NCBI GenBank assembly: GCA_963703555.1
Contig: CAVPEV010000003.1
Coordinates: forward strand, 10,003 to 74,002
DNA: 64,000 nt
Direction: 5' to 3'
DNA from: CAVPEV01 sp963703555
GTDB taxonomy: Bacteria; Actinomycetota; Actinomycetes; Actinomycetales; Cellulomonadaceae
How positions within the stretch are numbered: the first letter of the stretch is position 1; every line of letters starts with the position of its first letter. The notes under the pieces were generated by a model, which had not been told where the DNA came from, searched no databases, and saw only the letters and a program-made list of their open reading frames with translations. Made by a program: the position numbers and the translations under genes. Positions 44,681 through 52,988 of this stretch are shown here, in pieces.

Positions 44681-46645
44681 GTGGCAGGGCGCATCCGGCG
44701 GGAGGACGTGGAGACCGTCCGGGAGCGCGCCCACATCGAGGACGTCGTCGGCGAGCACGTGACGCTGCGCCCCGCCGGGGTCGGCTCACTGAAGGGCCTG
44801 TGCCCGTTCCACGACGAGCGGACGCCGTCCTTCCACGTGCGCCCCGCGGTCGGCCGCTACCACTGCTTCGGCTGTGGCGAGGGCGGTGACGTCATCTCCT
44901 TCGTGCAGAAGGTCGACGGGCTGGGCTTCGCGGAGGCCGTGGAGTACCTGGCCGGCCGGGTCGGGGTGCAGCTGCGCTACGAGGAGGGCGGCGCCCCGCG
45001 GCCGGGGGAGGAGCCGGGTCGGCGGCAGCGACTGCTGCAGGCCCACCGGCTCGCCGAGGAGTTCTACCGGGAGCAGCTGCTCTCCCCGGCGGGTGCGCCG
45101 GGCCGGGCCTTCCTGTCCGAGCGGGGGTTCGACCGCACGGTGGCCGAGCAGTTCGGCGTCGGCTTCGCCCCGTCAGGCTGGGACGCGCTGCTCCGGCACC
45201 TGCGCGGTCGGGGCTTCACCGAGGCCGAGCTGGCCGTGTCGGGCCTGGTCAGCCAGGGCCAGCGCGGGGTGTACGACCGGTTCCGCGGGCGGCTGGTCTG
45301 GCCTATCCGGGAGGTCACCGGGGACACCATCGGGTTCGGCGCCCGTCGCCTGCTCGAGGAGGACACCGGTCCGAAGTACCTCAACACCCCCGAGACGGCG
45401 CTGTACCGCAAGTCCCACGTGCTCTACGGCCTGGACCTGGCCCGCCGGGAGATCGCCGCGACGCACCGGGTCGTCGTGGTGGAGGGGTACACCGACGTCA
45501 TGGCCATGCAGCTGTCCGGGGTCGGCACGGCGGTGGCCACCTGCGGCACGGCGTTCGGCAGCGACCATGCCCGGATCGTGCGCCGGCTGATGGGGGACAC
45601 GGCGGGGGCCGGGGGCGTGCAGCTGGCAGCCGGCGGCTCGGTGGGTGGGGAGATCATCTTCACCTTCGACGGCGACGAGGCCGGCCGGAAGGCGGCGCTG
45701 CGGGCCTTCGGGGAGGACCAGACCTTCACCGCGCAGACGTTCGTCGCCGTGGAGCCGTCCGGCATGGACCCGTGCGAGCTGCGCCAGGCCCGCGGCCCGG
45801 AGGCCCTGCGCGCGCTCGTCGCCGCCCGCCAGCCGTTGTTCGAGTTCGTCCTCCGCACCACGCTGCAGGCCCATGACCTGGGCACCGCGGAGGGCCGGGT
45901 CGGCGCGCTGCGGGCGGCGGCGCCGGTGGTCGCCGGCATCCGGGACGACGCGCTGCGCTCGGAGTACACCCGGCTGCTGGCCGGCTGGATCGGCATGGAC
46001 GACCGCGACGGGGTGGTCCGGGCCGTCCGGGCCGCCGGCCGGGGGGCGGGCCGCACCGCCGGCGAGCGCCCGTCCGAGCGGGGGGCGGGCCGACGGTCGT
46101 CCGAACCGTCGCGCGGGTCCGCGGACCGGGCGTCCGACGCCGGCGGGCGCGGCGTCGACCTGCGCGACCCGGTCGCACGCATCGAACGGCAGGTCCTCGA
46201 GGTGGTGCTGCAGCTGCCCGAGCTGGTCCCCGCGGAGCTGGCGGAGCTCGACGCGGACGCCTTCACGATGCCCGCCCACCGGGCGGTGCACGAGGCGGTC
46301 CGGGCCGCAGGAGGCTTCGCGGCCGCCCGGGCCGCCGCCGCCGGTCCGGGTGCGGCGGCCACGTGGGTGGCCCGGGTGCAGGAGGAGGCGGCCGAGGCCG
46401 TGGTCCCGCTGCTGACCGAGCTGGCCGTCGCGCCGCTGCCGGAGGACCGCCCGGACGCTCTTCCCGGGTACGCGCGCGGCGTGGTCCTCAAGCTGGTGGA
46501 GATCGGCATCACCCGGCGGATCGCGGACCTGCGCGGGCGCCTGCAGCGCACCGATGCGACGGCGGAGCCGACGGCCTACCGGGACACCTTCACCCAGCTC
46601 ATGCAGCTGGAGGAGCGCCGTCGCGCGATCCGCGAGTCCAGCTGA
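44681..46645 (+). CDS. dnaG: DNA primase
   Basis: Synthesises RNA primers for replication. The 654-residue protein has the CHC2 zinc finger (CPFHDERTPSFHV, HCFGCGEGGD), the TOPRIM domain (VVVEGYTDVMAM, FTFDGDEAGRKAA) and a C-terminal helicase-binding domain after an Arg/Ser-rich linker (about 450-490). A short Gly/Ala insertion sits before the TOPRIM GEIIFTFDGD. GTG 44681 gives the standard N-terminus. It is the last core gene before the island at 46.9-55.1 kb. Confidence 0.96.
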   Translation: MAGRIRREDVETVRERAHIEDVVGEHVTLRPAGVGSLKGLCPFHDERTPSFHVRPAVGRYHCFGCGEGGDVISFVQKVDGLGFAEAVEYLAGRVGVQLRYEEGGAPRPGEEPGRRQRLLQAHRLAEEFYREQLLSPAGAPGRAFLSERGFDRTVAEQFGVGFAPSGWDALLRHLRGRGFTEAELAVSGLVSQGQRGVYDRFRGRLVWPIREVTGDTIGFGARRLLEEDTGPKYLNTPETALYRKSHVLYGLDLARREIAATHRVVVVEGYTDVMAMQLSGVGTAVATCGTAFGSDHARIVRRLMGDTAGAGGVQLAAGGSVGGEIIFTFDGDEAGRKAALRAFGEDQTFTAQTFVAVEPSGMDPCELRQARGPEALRALVAARQPLFEFVLRTTLQAHDLGTAEGRVGALRAAAPVVAGIRDDALRSEYTRLLAGWIGMDDRDGVVRAVRAAGRGAGRTAGERPSERGAGRRSSEPSRGSADRASDAGGRGVDLRDPVARIERQVLEVVLQLPELVPAELAELDADAFTMPAHRAVHEAVRAAGGFAAARAAAAGPGAAATWVARVQEEAAEAVVPLLTELAVAPLPEDRPDALPGYARGVVLKLVEIGITRRIADLRGRLQRTDATAEPTAYRDTFTQLMQLEERRRAIRESS

Positions 46646-46855
46646 GGGGGGCCTCGTGAACTCGATGACTCCCGCCAGCTCTTCCCAGCGGGGCGACGGC
46701 ACCTTCTCCACAGTGCTGCGTCATCATGGCTCGCGGTCTGGCAGGACCCCGCGCGGTCCGGCAGGACCCCGGCCCGCGGACGGTGCTCCAGAGCGCCCGC
46801 CCGCCGCGCGTCGCCCGGCTGGACGCACCGCACCGGTCGCGAGCAGGATCGCGGC

Positions 46856-47926
46856 ATGACCTGGAACCCCGCCCCCGACCGCTATGAGTCCATGCAGTAC
46901 CGCCGGGTGGGCACCAGCGGCCTCGTCCTGCCTGCCGTGTCCCTCGGGCTGTGGCAGAACTTCGGCGACACCACCCCGTTCGACACGCAGCGGGCCATCG
47001 TGCGCCGGGCGTTCGACCTCGGCATCACACACCTGGACCTGGCGAACAATTACGGGCCGGAACCCGGCGCCGCGGAACGCACCGTCGGGCGTCTGCTCGC
47101 GCACGACCTGCGCGCCCACCGCGATGAGCTGATCTTGTCCACCAAGGCCGGCTACGACATGTGGCCCGGCCCCTACGGCCAGGGCGGCGGGTCGCGCAAG
47201 TACCTGCTGGCGAGCCTCGACCAGTCGTTGGCTCGGATGGGCGTGGACTACGTCGACATCTTCTATTCCCACCGCTTCGACCCGGACACGCCGCTGCAGG
47301 AGACGATGGGCGCACTGGACACGGCGGTGCGCTCCGGTCGTGCGCTGTACGCGGGAATCTCGTCCTACAGCCCGGGCATGACGCTCGAAGCGGCGCGCAT
47401 CCTGCGCGAGCTGGGCACCCCGCTGCTGATCCACCAGCCGTCGTACTCCATGCTCAACCGCTGGATCGAGACGGACGGCCTGCTCGACGTGCTGGCGCAG
47501 GTCGGCGCCGGGTGCATCGCGTTCTCCCCGCTCGCCCAGGGCATGCTCACCGACAAGTACCTCGGGGGCATCCCGCAAGGCTCCCGAGCGACCAGGCGCA
47601 CATCGCTGTCGCCCGACCTGCTCCGCGACGAAACCCTGGCCCATGTGCGTGCGTTGAACGAGATGGCCCGAGGTCGCAGGCAGTCCCTGGCCCAGATGGC
47701 GCTCGCCTGGGCGCTGCGCGACGCCCGGGTGACCTCGGTCCTCGTCGGGGCCAGCAGCGTGGCGCAGCTCGAGCAGAACGTCGGGGCGCTGGACAACATG
47801 TCCTTCACGGACGCCGAGCTCGCCGCGATCGACGAGCATGCCGTAGACGCCGGCATCGACCTGTGGGCCCAGTTCCGCATCGGCTATGGTCCTGATGGTA
47901 CAGGGCGGGTTACTCACAATGACTAG
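46856..47926 (+). CDS. Aldo/keto reductase (YghZ/GpdB-like)
   Basis: An NADPH-dependent reductase of the subgroup that includes the L-glyceraldehyde-3-phosphate reductase YghZ. The tetrad is visible: Asp in HLDLANNYG, Tyr in NNYGPEPG, Lys in STKAGYDM and His in YSHRFDPDTP. The 356-residue protein follows the family until DAGIDLW. Its last 18 residues are an unrelated-looking tail, which may mark a rearrangement junction with the island. It lies 210 bp after dnaG; that gap has only short repeats of GGCAGGACCCC. Confidence 0.88.
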   Translation: MTWNPAPDRYESMQYRRVGTSGLVLPAVSLGLWQNFGDTTPFDTQRAIVRRAFDLGITHLDLANNYGPEPGAAERTVGRLLAHDLRAHRDELILSTKAGYDMWPGPYGQGGGSRKYLLASLDQSLARMGVDYVDIFYSHRFDPDTPLQETMGALDTAVRSGRALYAGISSYSPGMTLEAARILRELGTPLLIHQPSYSMLNRWIETDGLLDVLAQVGAGCIAFSPLAQGMLTDKYLGGIPQGSRATRRTSLSPDLLRDETLAHVRALNEMARGRRQSLAQMALAWALRDARVTSVLVGASSVAQLEQNVGALDNMSFTDAELAAIDEHAVDAGIDLWAQFRIGYGPDGTGRVTHND

Positions 47927-48057
47927 CCGAGAGGGCTTCGGCACGGCGCGTCGAGTGCAGTGACGGCACGTTTATGAGGAAATGTGGTTATACCCCTCAA
48001 TTCTGGAGACGTAAGCGGAGTGCTGGCCTCAGGAGGATGTCCCGGGTTCTCGGCCAT

Positions 48058-48162
48058 GAACCGGCGCGAGACCGCCGACTTGCCCGTCGACCTGGCCGCC
48101 CCGCCGACCGCATCGCCCACCGGCTGCAGCCCCACCGGGTAGCGCCGGGTCGAGAGCCCCGC
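48058..48162 (-). pseudogene. IS256-family-like transposase fragment
   Basis: Thirty-five residues read AGLSTRRYPVGLQPVG, then STGKSAVSRRF, an arrangement characteristic of the N-terminal third of mutator-type (IS256-like) transposases in Actinobacteria. The rest of the roughly 400-residue gene, including the DDE core, is absent. Nearby minus-strand sequence (about 48200-48260) encodes a hydrophobic stretch (ITLVLAGVFVGGIASG) that may come from another gene. Confidence 0.55.
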
Positions 48163-48288
48163 CACCTCAAAATCCACGAGGACCGGGACAACCTCGCCGA
48201 GGCCGGTGACCCGCTGGCGATCCCGCCGACGAAGACGCCGGCCAGGACCAGCGTGATCACGGCCGTCGTCGGGATGGTCGCGGGACCC

Positions 48289-49370
48289 TCATGTCACGGC
48301 ACCGGACGGTGCCGGGCCGGGCACGGCCGGCGGCAGCTCGACCGGTTCCCAGGCGCGGCTCTCGATCGACCGGTAGCCGGCGTCGATCACCACGTTGTCG
48401 ATGACCCCGTCGCGCAGCGTCTGGCGCGGCTGCAGACCACGGCGGAAGCAGTCGACGAAGTGGGCCATCTCGGCGTGGTAGCCATAGGCCCAGGCCTCGT
48501 CGGGCACCGGGTCCAGCCAGCCTTGCGTGGCGCCGGCCTTTTCCACGACGTACCCGGCCGAGTGCTGGGTGAAGGCGCGCACCCCGGTCGAGCCGGTCTC
48601 GTCGGTGCCGATCCAGCCGACCGAGCCGTGGATCTCGTTGCGGACGTCCAGCCCGGCGACGTGGGTCCAGCCGACCTCGACCTGCAGCAGCCGGTCGTCG
48701 TCGAACCGGACGAGCATGACGGCACTGTCCTCGGACTGCACGTCCTGGCGGACCAGCCGGCCGCCCCACGCCATCACCTCGACCGGCCGGGCTCCCTGCA
48801 GGAACCAGCGACCGATGGCCACGCAGTGGCAGCCCAGGCCGCGCAGCGGTCCGCCGCCCATGCGCTCGTGGTCGCGGGCGTGGGGGTGGGGATGGCCGTG
48901 CGCCTCACGGGCGCGGACCCACACGACGCGGCCGATGGCGCCGTCGTCGACCAGCTGCTTGGCGCGCACGATCGCGGGGGCGAAGACTTCGGTCTCGGCG
49001 TAGCCGTGCCAGACACCGGCCCGTTCGACGGCTTCCAGGCATGCCTGGGCCTCCGGGCCGCTGCGGCCCAGCGGCTTGGTGCAGACCGGCGCTTTGCCGG
49101 CGCCCGCGATCGCGGAGACAGCCGGCAGGTGCTGGTCGTGCGGAGGGCGACGAGCACGAGGTCGACATCGTCACGGCGGGCCATCTCCTCGACGCCGTGC
49201 ACGACGGTCGGGACCTCGAACCGGGCCGCGAGGTCCGCGGCCCGGTTCGAGGTGTTCCCGGCGATGACGGTCACCACGTGACCGCGTACCTGCTGCAGAG
49301 ACCGCAGGTACAGCTCGGCGACGAACCCGGCGCCGAGCACCCCGATGCGCACCGGTGTCTGTGAGGTCAC
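48289..49370 (-). pseudogene. Gfo/Idh/MocA-family oxidoreductase, one frameshift
   Basis: GTG 49370 starts a Rossmann domain (RIGVLGAGFVAELYLRSL, then DDVDLVLVAL). One base seems missing in a C-run near 49137; after correction the protein continues PHDQHLPAV, CTKPLG-like dinucleotide-site sequence, then REAHGHPHPHARDHERM and the C-terminal substrate domain to 48289, for 360 residues. Such enzymes oxidise or reduce sugars and inositols with NAD(P). The start overlaps by 4 bp the stop of a solute-binding-protein gene, so both came from a catabolic operon. The frameshift may be error or decay. Confidence 0.8.
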
Positions 49371-49804
49371 TGACCGGCCTCGACGGTCTGCACGGCCTGA
49401 GCGAACAGGTCGGTGTTGAGCCACTGGTCGATCGGGTGGGACTGGTCCTGGGTCATCCGGCCGAGCTTGATGAACAGGTCCTGCAGGTTGCTGTAGCGCT
49501 GGGCGGTGGTGCCGTCGGCATTGTCCTTGACGATCTGGTCCGACGGGTACCACAGCAGGGCGTCGACCTGGCCCTGCAACTGGTCGGCGGGGGCGCCGGA
49601 GGCGGCTGCTGCCCAGGCGACCGTGTCGTCGGGGTGGGCGATGCGGTAGTCGTTGGCCTGGGCGTAGACCTCCAGGAACCGCTCGACGGCGTCGGGGTGC
49701 TGCGTGATCGCCTGGTTGGAGGCACCCAGGCGCCGAGGAACACGGTATCGGGAAAGTCCTTGTTGTTCGCGATCTTCACCGCGTCCGGCACGCTTTGCAT
49801 GAGA
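49367..49804 (-). pseudogene. ABC transporter substrate-binding protein, C-terminal part, cut by IS1595-type element
   Basis: Coding sequence reads out of the IS boundary as VPDAVKIANNKDFPDTVFLGAW, then, after one apparently missing base near 49732, SNQAITQHPDAVERFLEVY through to the TGA at 49367. This resembles the C-terminal half of NMT1/SsuA-type binding proteins (sulfonate, nitrate or related). The N-terminal half is not found on the other side of the IS. The gene would have been translationally coupled to the oxidoreductase. Confidence 0.65.
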
Positions 49805-50911
49805 GGCCTATTCATAAGAGTGCCGTGGATTGGTGGCGCCAGGGGCGTCCGGCGTGCTCGACGTCGAGGCTGCCGGGTGTGGAGCGGACGCCTGGGGGTT
49901 GCGGCTTGACCTTCTTGCCGGCGCCGACGCGTACCAGGTGTTGGTAGGTCACCGGCCCGGATGCGACGGCGCGCTGGAGCAGGCGCAGGAACAGCAGCCC
50001 GCGCTTCTTGCAGGTGCGGCGATTGAACCGAAACACGTACTCGTCGAGGTACTCCTGCAGGTGCTCGGGTTGGACACCGCCCTGGTAGACGCCGTCGAGC
50101 CATCGCTTGACCTGCGCGAAGACGCGGTGCACGGCTGGGAGCAGCTCGTGGGCCGGCAGGCCGGACCCCGTGACGTTGATCTGGTCGTGGACGTAGCCGT
50201 CGAGCGCGCCGGGGTAGGAGCTGAGCGCGTCGGTTCGTACCGTGCTACCTGCGGCGATGTTGCTCGTGATGAACTCGCGCAACATCGCCGAGGTCGCGTT
50301 CTCGATCACCGCGAACCGCATCCGGCCGAAGCCCTTGCGCCCCTGGGGGACCTCGACCGCCCCGACAACCATCGTCTTGGCGTCCGCGCCACGGCCCCGC
50401 CTCCCTGGCCTCGGGCCTCCGAGGAACGTCTCGTCCACCTCCACGACCTGGCCCGGCCCGCCCAGCGGAGCACCCGACGCCTGAGTCATCACCGAACGAA
50501 ACCGACCGAGCATCGCCCACACCGTCGGGTACGAGCTGGCGGTCAGCATCCGGTGCAAGCGAGCAGCCGTGGTACCGGACTTGCTCGTCGTCAGCTCCCA
50601 CGCAGCTTCAAACCACACCGTCATCGGCGTCTTCGTATGGTCGAAGATCGTCCCCGCGGTCACCGAGACACGCCGATCGCAACCCCGGCACCGGTGCCGA
50701 CGATCCCTTCCGCGCCACGACGACGCCGACCCGCAGTGCGGACACACGAACCCATCCGGCCAGCGAAGCCACTCCAGGCAATCCAGACAGTCCGCATCCG
50801 ACGTGAACCACGACCGCAACTCGGCCAGGTCAGCAGGGTAATCCACCCCCGCCACCGGTCCCTCACGCACACCCACAGCCTACCCAACCACGGCACTCTC
50901 ATGAATAGCCC
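49805..50911 (-). mobile_element. IS1595-family insertion sequence, structurally complete
   Basis: The element has one transposase gene bounded by inverted repeats of about 25 bp. The left end reads GGCCTATTCATAAGAGTGCC and the right end, complemented, GGGCTATTCATGAGAGTGCC; both continue with GTGG. No 8-bp direct target duplication is present. Instead the bases just outside the ends, TGCATGAG on the left and CTCATGCA on the right, are reverse complements. The left side cuts a binding-protein gene and the right side meets an IS3 fragment, so the element probably took part in a rearrangement after insertion. Confidence 0.85.
49812..50876 (-). CDS. IS1595-family (ISXO2-like) transposase
   Basis: A 354-residue transposase with an N-terminal zinc ribbon (CPHCGSASS, HRCRGCDRR), a helical DNA-binding part and an ISXO2-type catalytic domain: VEVDETFLGG and RTDALSSYPG hold the two Asp residues, and the His/Asn-type motif follows near HELLPAVHRVF. 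The Arg-rich GGPRPGRRGRG loop after the first Asp is typical. The frame is intact, so the element may still be active. It fills nearly the whole insertion sequence. Confidence 0.92.
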   Translation of the reverse strand: MGVREGPVAGVDYPADLAELRSWFTSDADCLDCLEWLRWPDGFVCPHCGSASSWRGRDRRHRCRGCDRRVSVTAGTIFDHTKTPMTVWFEAAWELTTSKSGTTAARLHRMLTASSYPTVWAMLGRFRSVMTQASGAPLGGPGQVVEVDETFLGGPRPGRRGRGADAKTMVVGAVEVPQGRKGFGRMRFAVIENATSAMLREFITSNIAAGSTVRTDALSSYPGALDGYVHDQINVTGSGLPAHELLPAVHRVFAQVKRWLDGVYQGGVQPEHLQEYLDEYVFRFNRRTCKKRGLLFLRLLQRAVASGPVTYQHLVRVGAGKKVKPQPPGVRSTPGSLDVEHAGRPWRHQSTALL

Positions 50912-50948
50912 TCATGCACTATCAGGTGGGCGATTAGCCGGATAATGC

Positions 50949-51158
50949 TACGACACTGCGTGGGCCGAGTCCTTCAACGCGACCCTGAAAGTCGAGCGCG
51001 TCCACAGGACCGCCTACCCCAGCCGCGACCATGCGGTGGCGGACGTCACCCGATACATCGAACTGCGCTACAATCAGAAACGTCTCCACTCAGCGCTCGG
51101 CTACCGCACACCGAACGAAGTGGAGGCCGCCTGGCACCAGGAAAGAATCGCCGCGTAA
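50949..51158 (+). pseudogene. IS3-family transposase OrfB, C-terminal fragment
   Basis: Sixty-nine codons read WAESFNATLKVERVHR, YIELRYNQKRLHSALGYRTP and end in ERIAA. This is the end of the rve integrase core of IS3/IS150-type OrfB, with the catalytic Glu of the DDE triad in AESFNATLK. The first two Asp residues and OrfA are missing. Shortly after the stop, ATGGTCCGGAATCA (51173-51186) resembles an IS3 terminal repeat. Confidence 0.8.
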
Positions 51159-51190
51159 GGACCAACAAGCAATGGTCCGGAATCAGTAAT

Positions 51191-51415
51191 GCAGCCCAGG
51201 CCGACCCCGACGAGTACCGGGCCATCATGCGCAACCTGCTCCACCAAGGCGGCCACCTCCACTAAATCAGCACCACCATCACCGTCACCCTCGACCGCCC
51301 CCACAGTCCCCGCGTGGCCCGCGCCCTCGACCTGCTCGCCGAGGAGCACAACGCCACCCCCGCCCGCCTACCCGGCGACCGCCGACCCCTGACCTACCAG
51401 CTCAGTCCCGCATGA
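51191..51415 (+). pseudogene. C-terminal remnant of another transposase-like gene
   Basis: One frame reads AQADPDEYRAIMRNLLHQGGHLH, stops at TAA (51263), and continues in the same frame as TITVTLDRPHSPRVARALDLL, ARLPGDRRPLTYQLSPA to TGA at 51413. I recognise this ending from C-termini of a large actinobacterial transposase-like family but cannot name the IS family with certainty. Loss of the body and the nonsense codon show it is dead. Confidence 0.4.
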
Positions 51416-51485
51416 ACCTCAACACCCAGCCCATCCCAACCTCCGGAGGTCTGAGCCCTGGTCGAGAACTGGCCCACGATTCGCG

Positions 51486-51514
51486 TTGACAGCACATGGA
51501 TCGGCAAGTAGCGT
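51486..51514 (+). promoter_or_regulatory. Near-consensus sigma-70 type promoter upstream of bacteriocin remnant
   Basis: TTGACA (51486-51491) and TAGCGT (51509-51514) are separated by exactly 17 bp. The -35 is a perfect consensus, which is rare in this GC-rich window. It points toward the lactococcin-972-like reading frame about 100-115 bp downstream, so that gene probably had its own promoter. Confidence 0.6.
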
Positions 51515-51615
51515 TCACGACATCACCGGAGCTACACCGGAGATCGGGCAGTTTCCAACTACCCGCAAACAGGGGATTTCTTCGCGCGGTGTTTCAGGGG
51601 CAATTCGTATGCAAC

Positions 51616-51837
51616 ATGGCCATCGGCGTGGGCACCCATTTCGCTCAGACGGAAGGGAGCCACAGGTCACGCAAGCTCAAGATCGCTGCCACCACCGCAT
51701 TGCTGATGATGGCCACCGCCGCGCCGGCGCTCGCCACGGTCGTCAACGTCGGCGGCGGTACCTGGAACTACGGAACCAGCTACAGCTTCCCGACCACCAA
51801 GAACGCGTGGTCGCACTACGTCCACCTCGCCTCGTCG
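51616..51837 (+). pseudogene. Lactococcin-972-family bacteriocin precursor, truncated
   Basis: The frame encodes a basic start (SRKLKIA), a hydrophobic signal core (TTALLMMATAAPALA, likely cleaved after ALA) and a mature start TVVNVGGGTWNYGTSYSFPT with KNAWSHYVH. The GGTW-x-YG pattern and the Trp/Tyr/His-rich beta sequence are hallmarks of lactococcin-972-like bacteriocins, which normally have about 65 mature residues. After about 32 mature residues the sequence switches abruptly into the complementary strand of an abiEii gene. The start is uncertain (ATG 51616 or GTG 51628; a strong GGAAGGGAG at 51651 has no start codon behind it). Confidence 0.7.
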
Positions 51838-52212
51838 CAGCGTGAGCGGGCCCCACGGCTCTGCCAGGACGTGCTCCAGGGCGACGAAGAAGGCGTCAAG
51901 GTCGCCACGCACCAGGCCGTCGACGTCCTTGGTGGTGCGTGCGGTGACGTTGAGCCGGTGCTGGAGCAGCGTCCCGCCCTTGAGGAGAAACAGCTCCCGG
52001 CCGTCGGTGTCGAGCGCACGCTGCACCGCGGCAATGGCGACCGACGAGGCGACCAGCCAGCCCAGCCGCCCACTCCTGGCCTCCTCACCCAGCTCGCCTT
52101 CGGCCTGCGCGATCCACTTGTTGAGCACCGTTGCCGACACCGGCTGCTTGGGCTTCGGAGCAAGCCGGCTCAGCAGCGCGGAGAGCCGCGAAGCGATCGG
52201 GTCACCGCTCAT
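51838..52212 (-). pseudogene. abiEii: AbiEii/AbiGii-type nucleotidyltransferase toxin, C-terminus lost
   Basis: From ATG 52212 about 125 residues match the start of AbiEii toxins: LNKWIAQAEGELGEEA, then LFLLKGGTLLQHRL with the GG nucleotidyltransferase motif, TKDVDGLVRGD with the metal-binding DxD, and LAEPWGPLTL. At about 51838 the frame runs into the bacteriocin remnant. Full toxins have about 260-300 residues, so over half is missing, including the catalytic C-terminal part. It overlaps abiEi by 11 bp. The toxin should be dead. Confidence 0.75.
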
Positions 52213-52771
52213 GGCGAGCCTCCAGGGCTCGAGTCAGCTGATCGCGCTCGTCGGTGCGCAGGTAGCCGCGTGTGTGGCCGTTGTCGATGGCCTGGCGCAG
52301 CAGGTAGGTCGGGGTGCCGTACGCGATGCACTGGTCGATCGCCGTCGCTACGGTCACCGTCGGGATCTCCTGCCACCACCCGACCTGCCCCGGACCGAGG
52401 TCCTCGTAGTGGACGACGTAGCCCTCCCCGCCGGCCCGCCTCAGCCGCCGGCGCCTGGCCACGGTCACGTGGACGACGTTCGGGTTGATGTCGCTGATCT
52501 CGTATGCGTCCAGCGCGGTCTCGTGACTCAGGCACGCCTCGGGCACGCCAGTCCACAGCACGGCCAGGGCGAACTCGTCGTATTGGCTGACCGGGTACTG
52601 CGGGAACCGGTAGACGCCGCGTGCGGCGCGGTCGACGGCGCCGCGCTGCACGAGCATCTGGAGGGCCATCGGGCTGATGCCGAGGTCCTGTGCCTGGGTC
52701 GTCGTGACGAACCCGTGCTGGGTCGTGGCGGCCTCCCACAGCACGTCGCGCGCACGGAGGTCTGTCGTCAT
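52202..52771 (-). CDS. abiEi: AbiEi-type antitoxin / transcriptional regulator
   Basis: A 189-residue protein with an N-terminal winged helix (GFVTTTQAQDLGISPMALQMLV and AARGVYRF) and the AbiEi C-terminal antitoxin domain (SHETALDAYEISDINPNVVHVTV). In type IV AbiE systems it represses its own operon and counters AbiEii. ATG 52771 follows an inverted repeat operator. The frame is intact although its toxin partner is truncated. Such systems give phage resistance and stabilise mobile elements. Confidence 0.85.
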   Translation of the reverse strand: MTTDLRARDVLWEAATTQHGFVTTTQAQDLGISPMALQMLVQRGAVDRAARGVYRFPQYPVSQYDEFALAVLWTGVPEACLSHETALDAYEISDINPNVVHVTVARRRRLRRAGGEGYVVHYEDLGPGQVGWWQEIPTVTVATAIDQCIAYGTPTYLLRQAIDNGHTRGYLRTDERDQLTRALEARHER

Positions 52772-52781
52772 GGCAGAACTA

Positions 52782-52795
52782 TAACGCAATCGTTA
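52782..52795. promoter_or_regulatory. Inverted repeat TAACGCAATCGTTA upstream of abiEi
   Basis: A perfect 5-bp inverted repeat with a 4-bp centre lies 11 bp before the abiEi start. AbiEi proteins of known systems bind inverted repeats at this position and autorepress, so this is the likely operator. The 52796-52988 stretch upstream of it holds no gene I can support. Confidence 0.6.
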
Positions 52796-52988
52796 GATTT
52801 GTGACAGGGCAGATGGCTGGCGTCATGTGTCCGAGATGTCGAAGCCGGGTCCGCGAGACCAGGCGGGCCGCAGGAGCCGATGCCGTCGAAGGCCGAGTCG
52901 AGCATCGGACGGACGGACCTGGACGGGCAGGTCAGATCGCGCACTCTTCTTGCACTGGGAGTGCCCTGGGCCGGTAACCGCCTCTGCG

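Noticed and set aside
46576..46711. Short minus-strand frame beginning MEKVPSPRWEELAG after dnaG
   Set aside because: It looks protein-like for about 20 residues only and then runs antisense through dnaG. No ribosome site or domain.
46646..46855. Short direct repeats GGCAGGACCCC in the dnaG/aldo-keto gap
   Set aside because: Only two copies, 21 bp apart, not palindromic and without array structure. Not a CRISPR or operator.
51173..51186. Complete IS3 element at 50.9-51.2 kb
   Set aside because: Only the last 69 codons of OrfB and one possible terminal repeat are present. The other end is replaced by the IS1595-type element.
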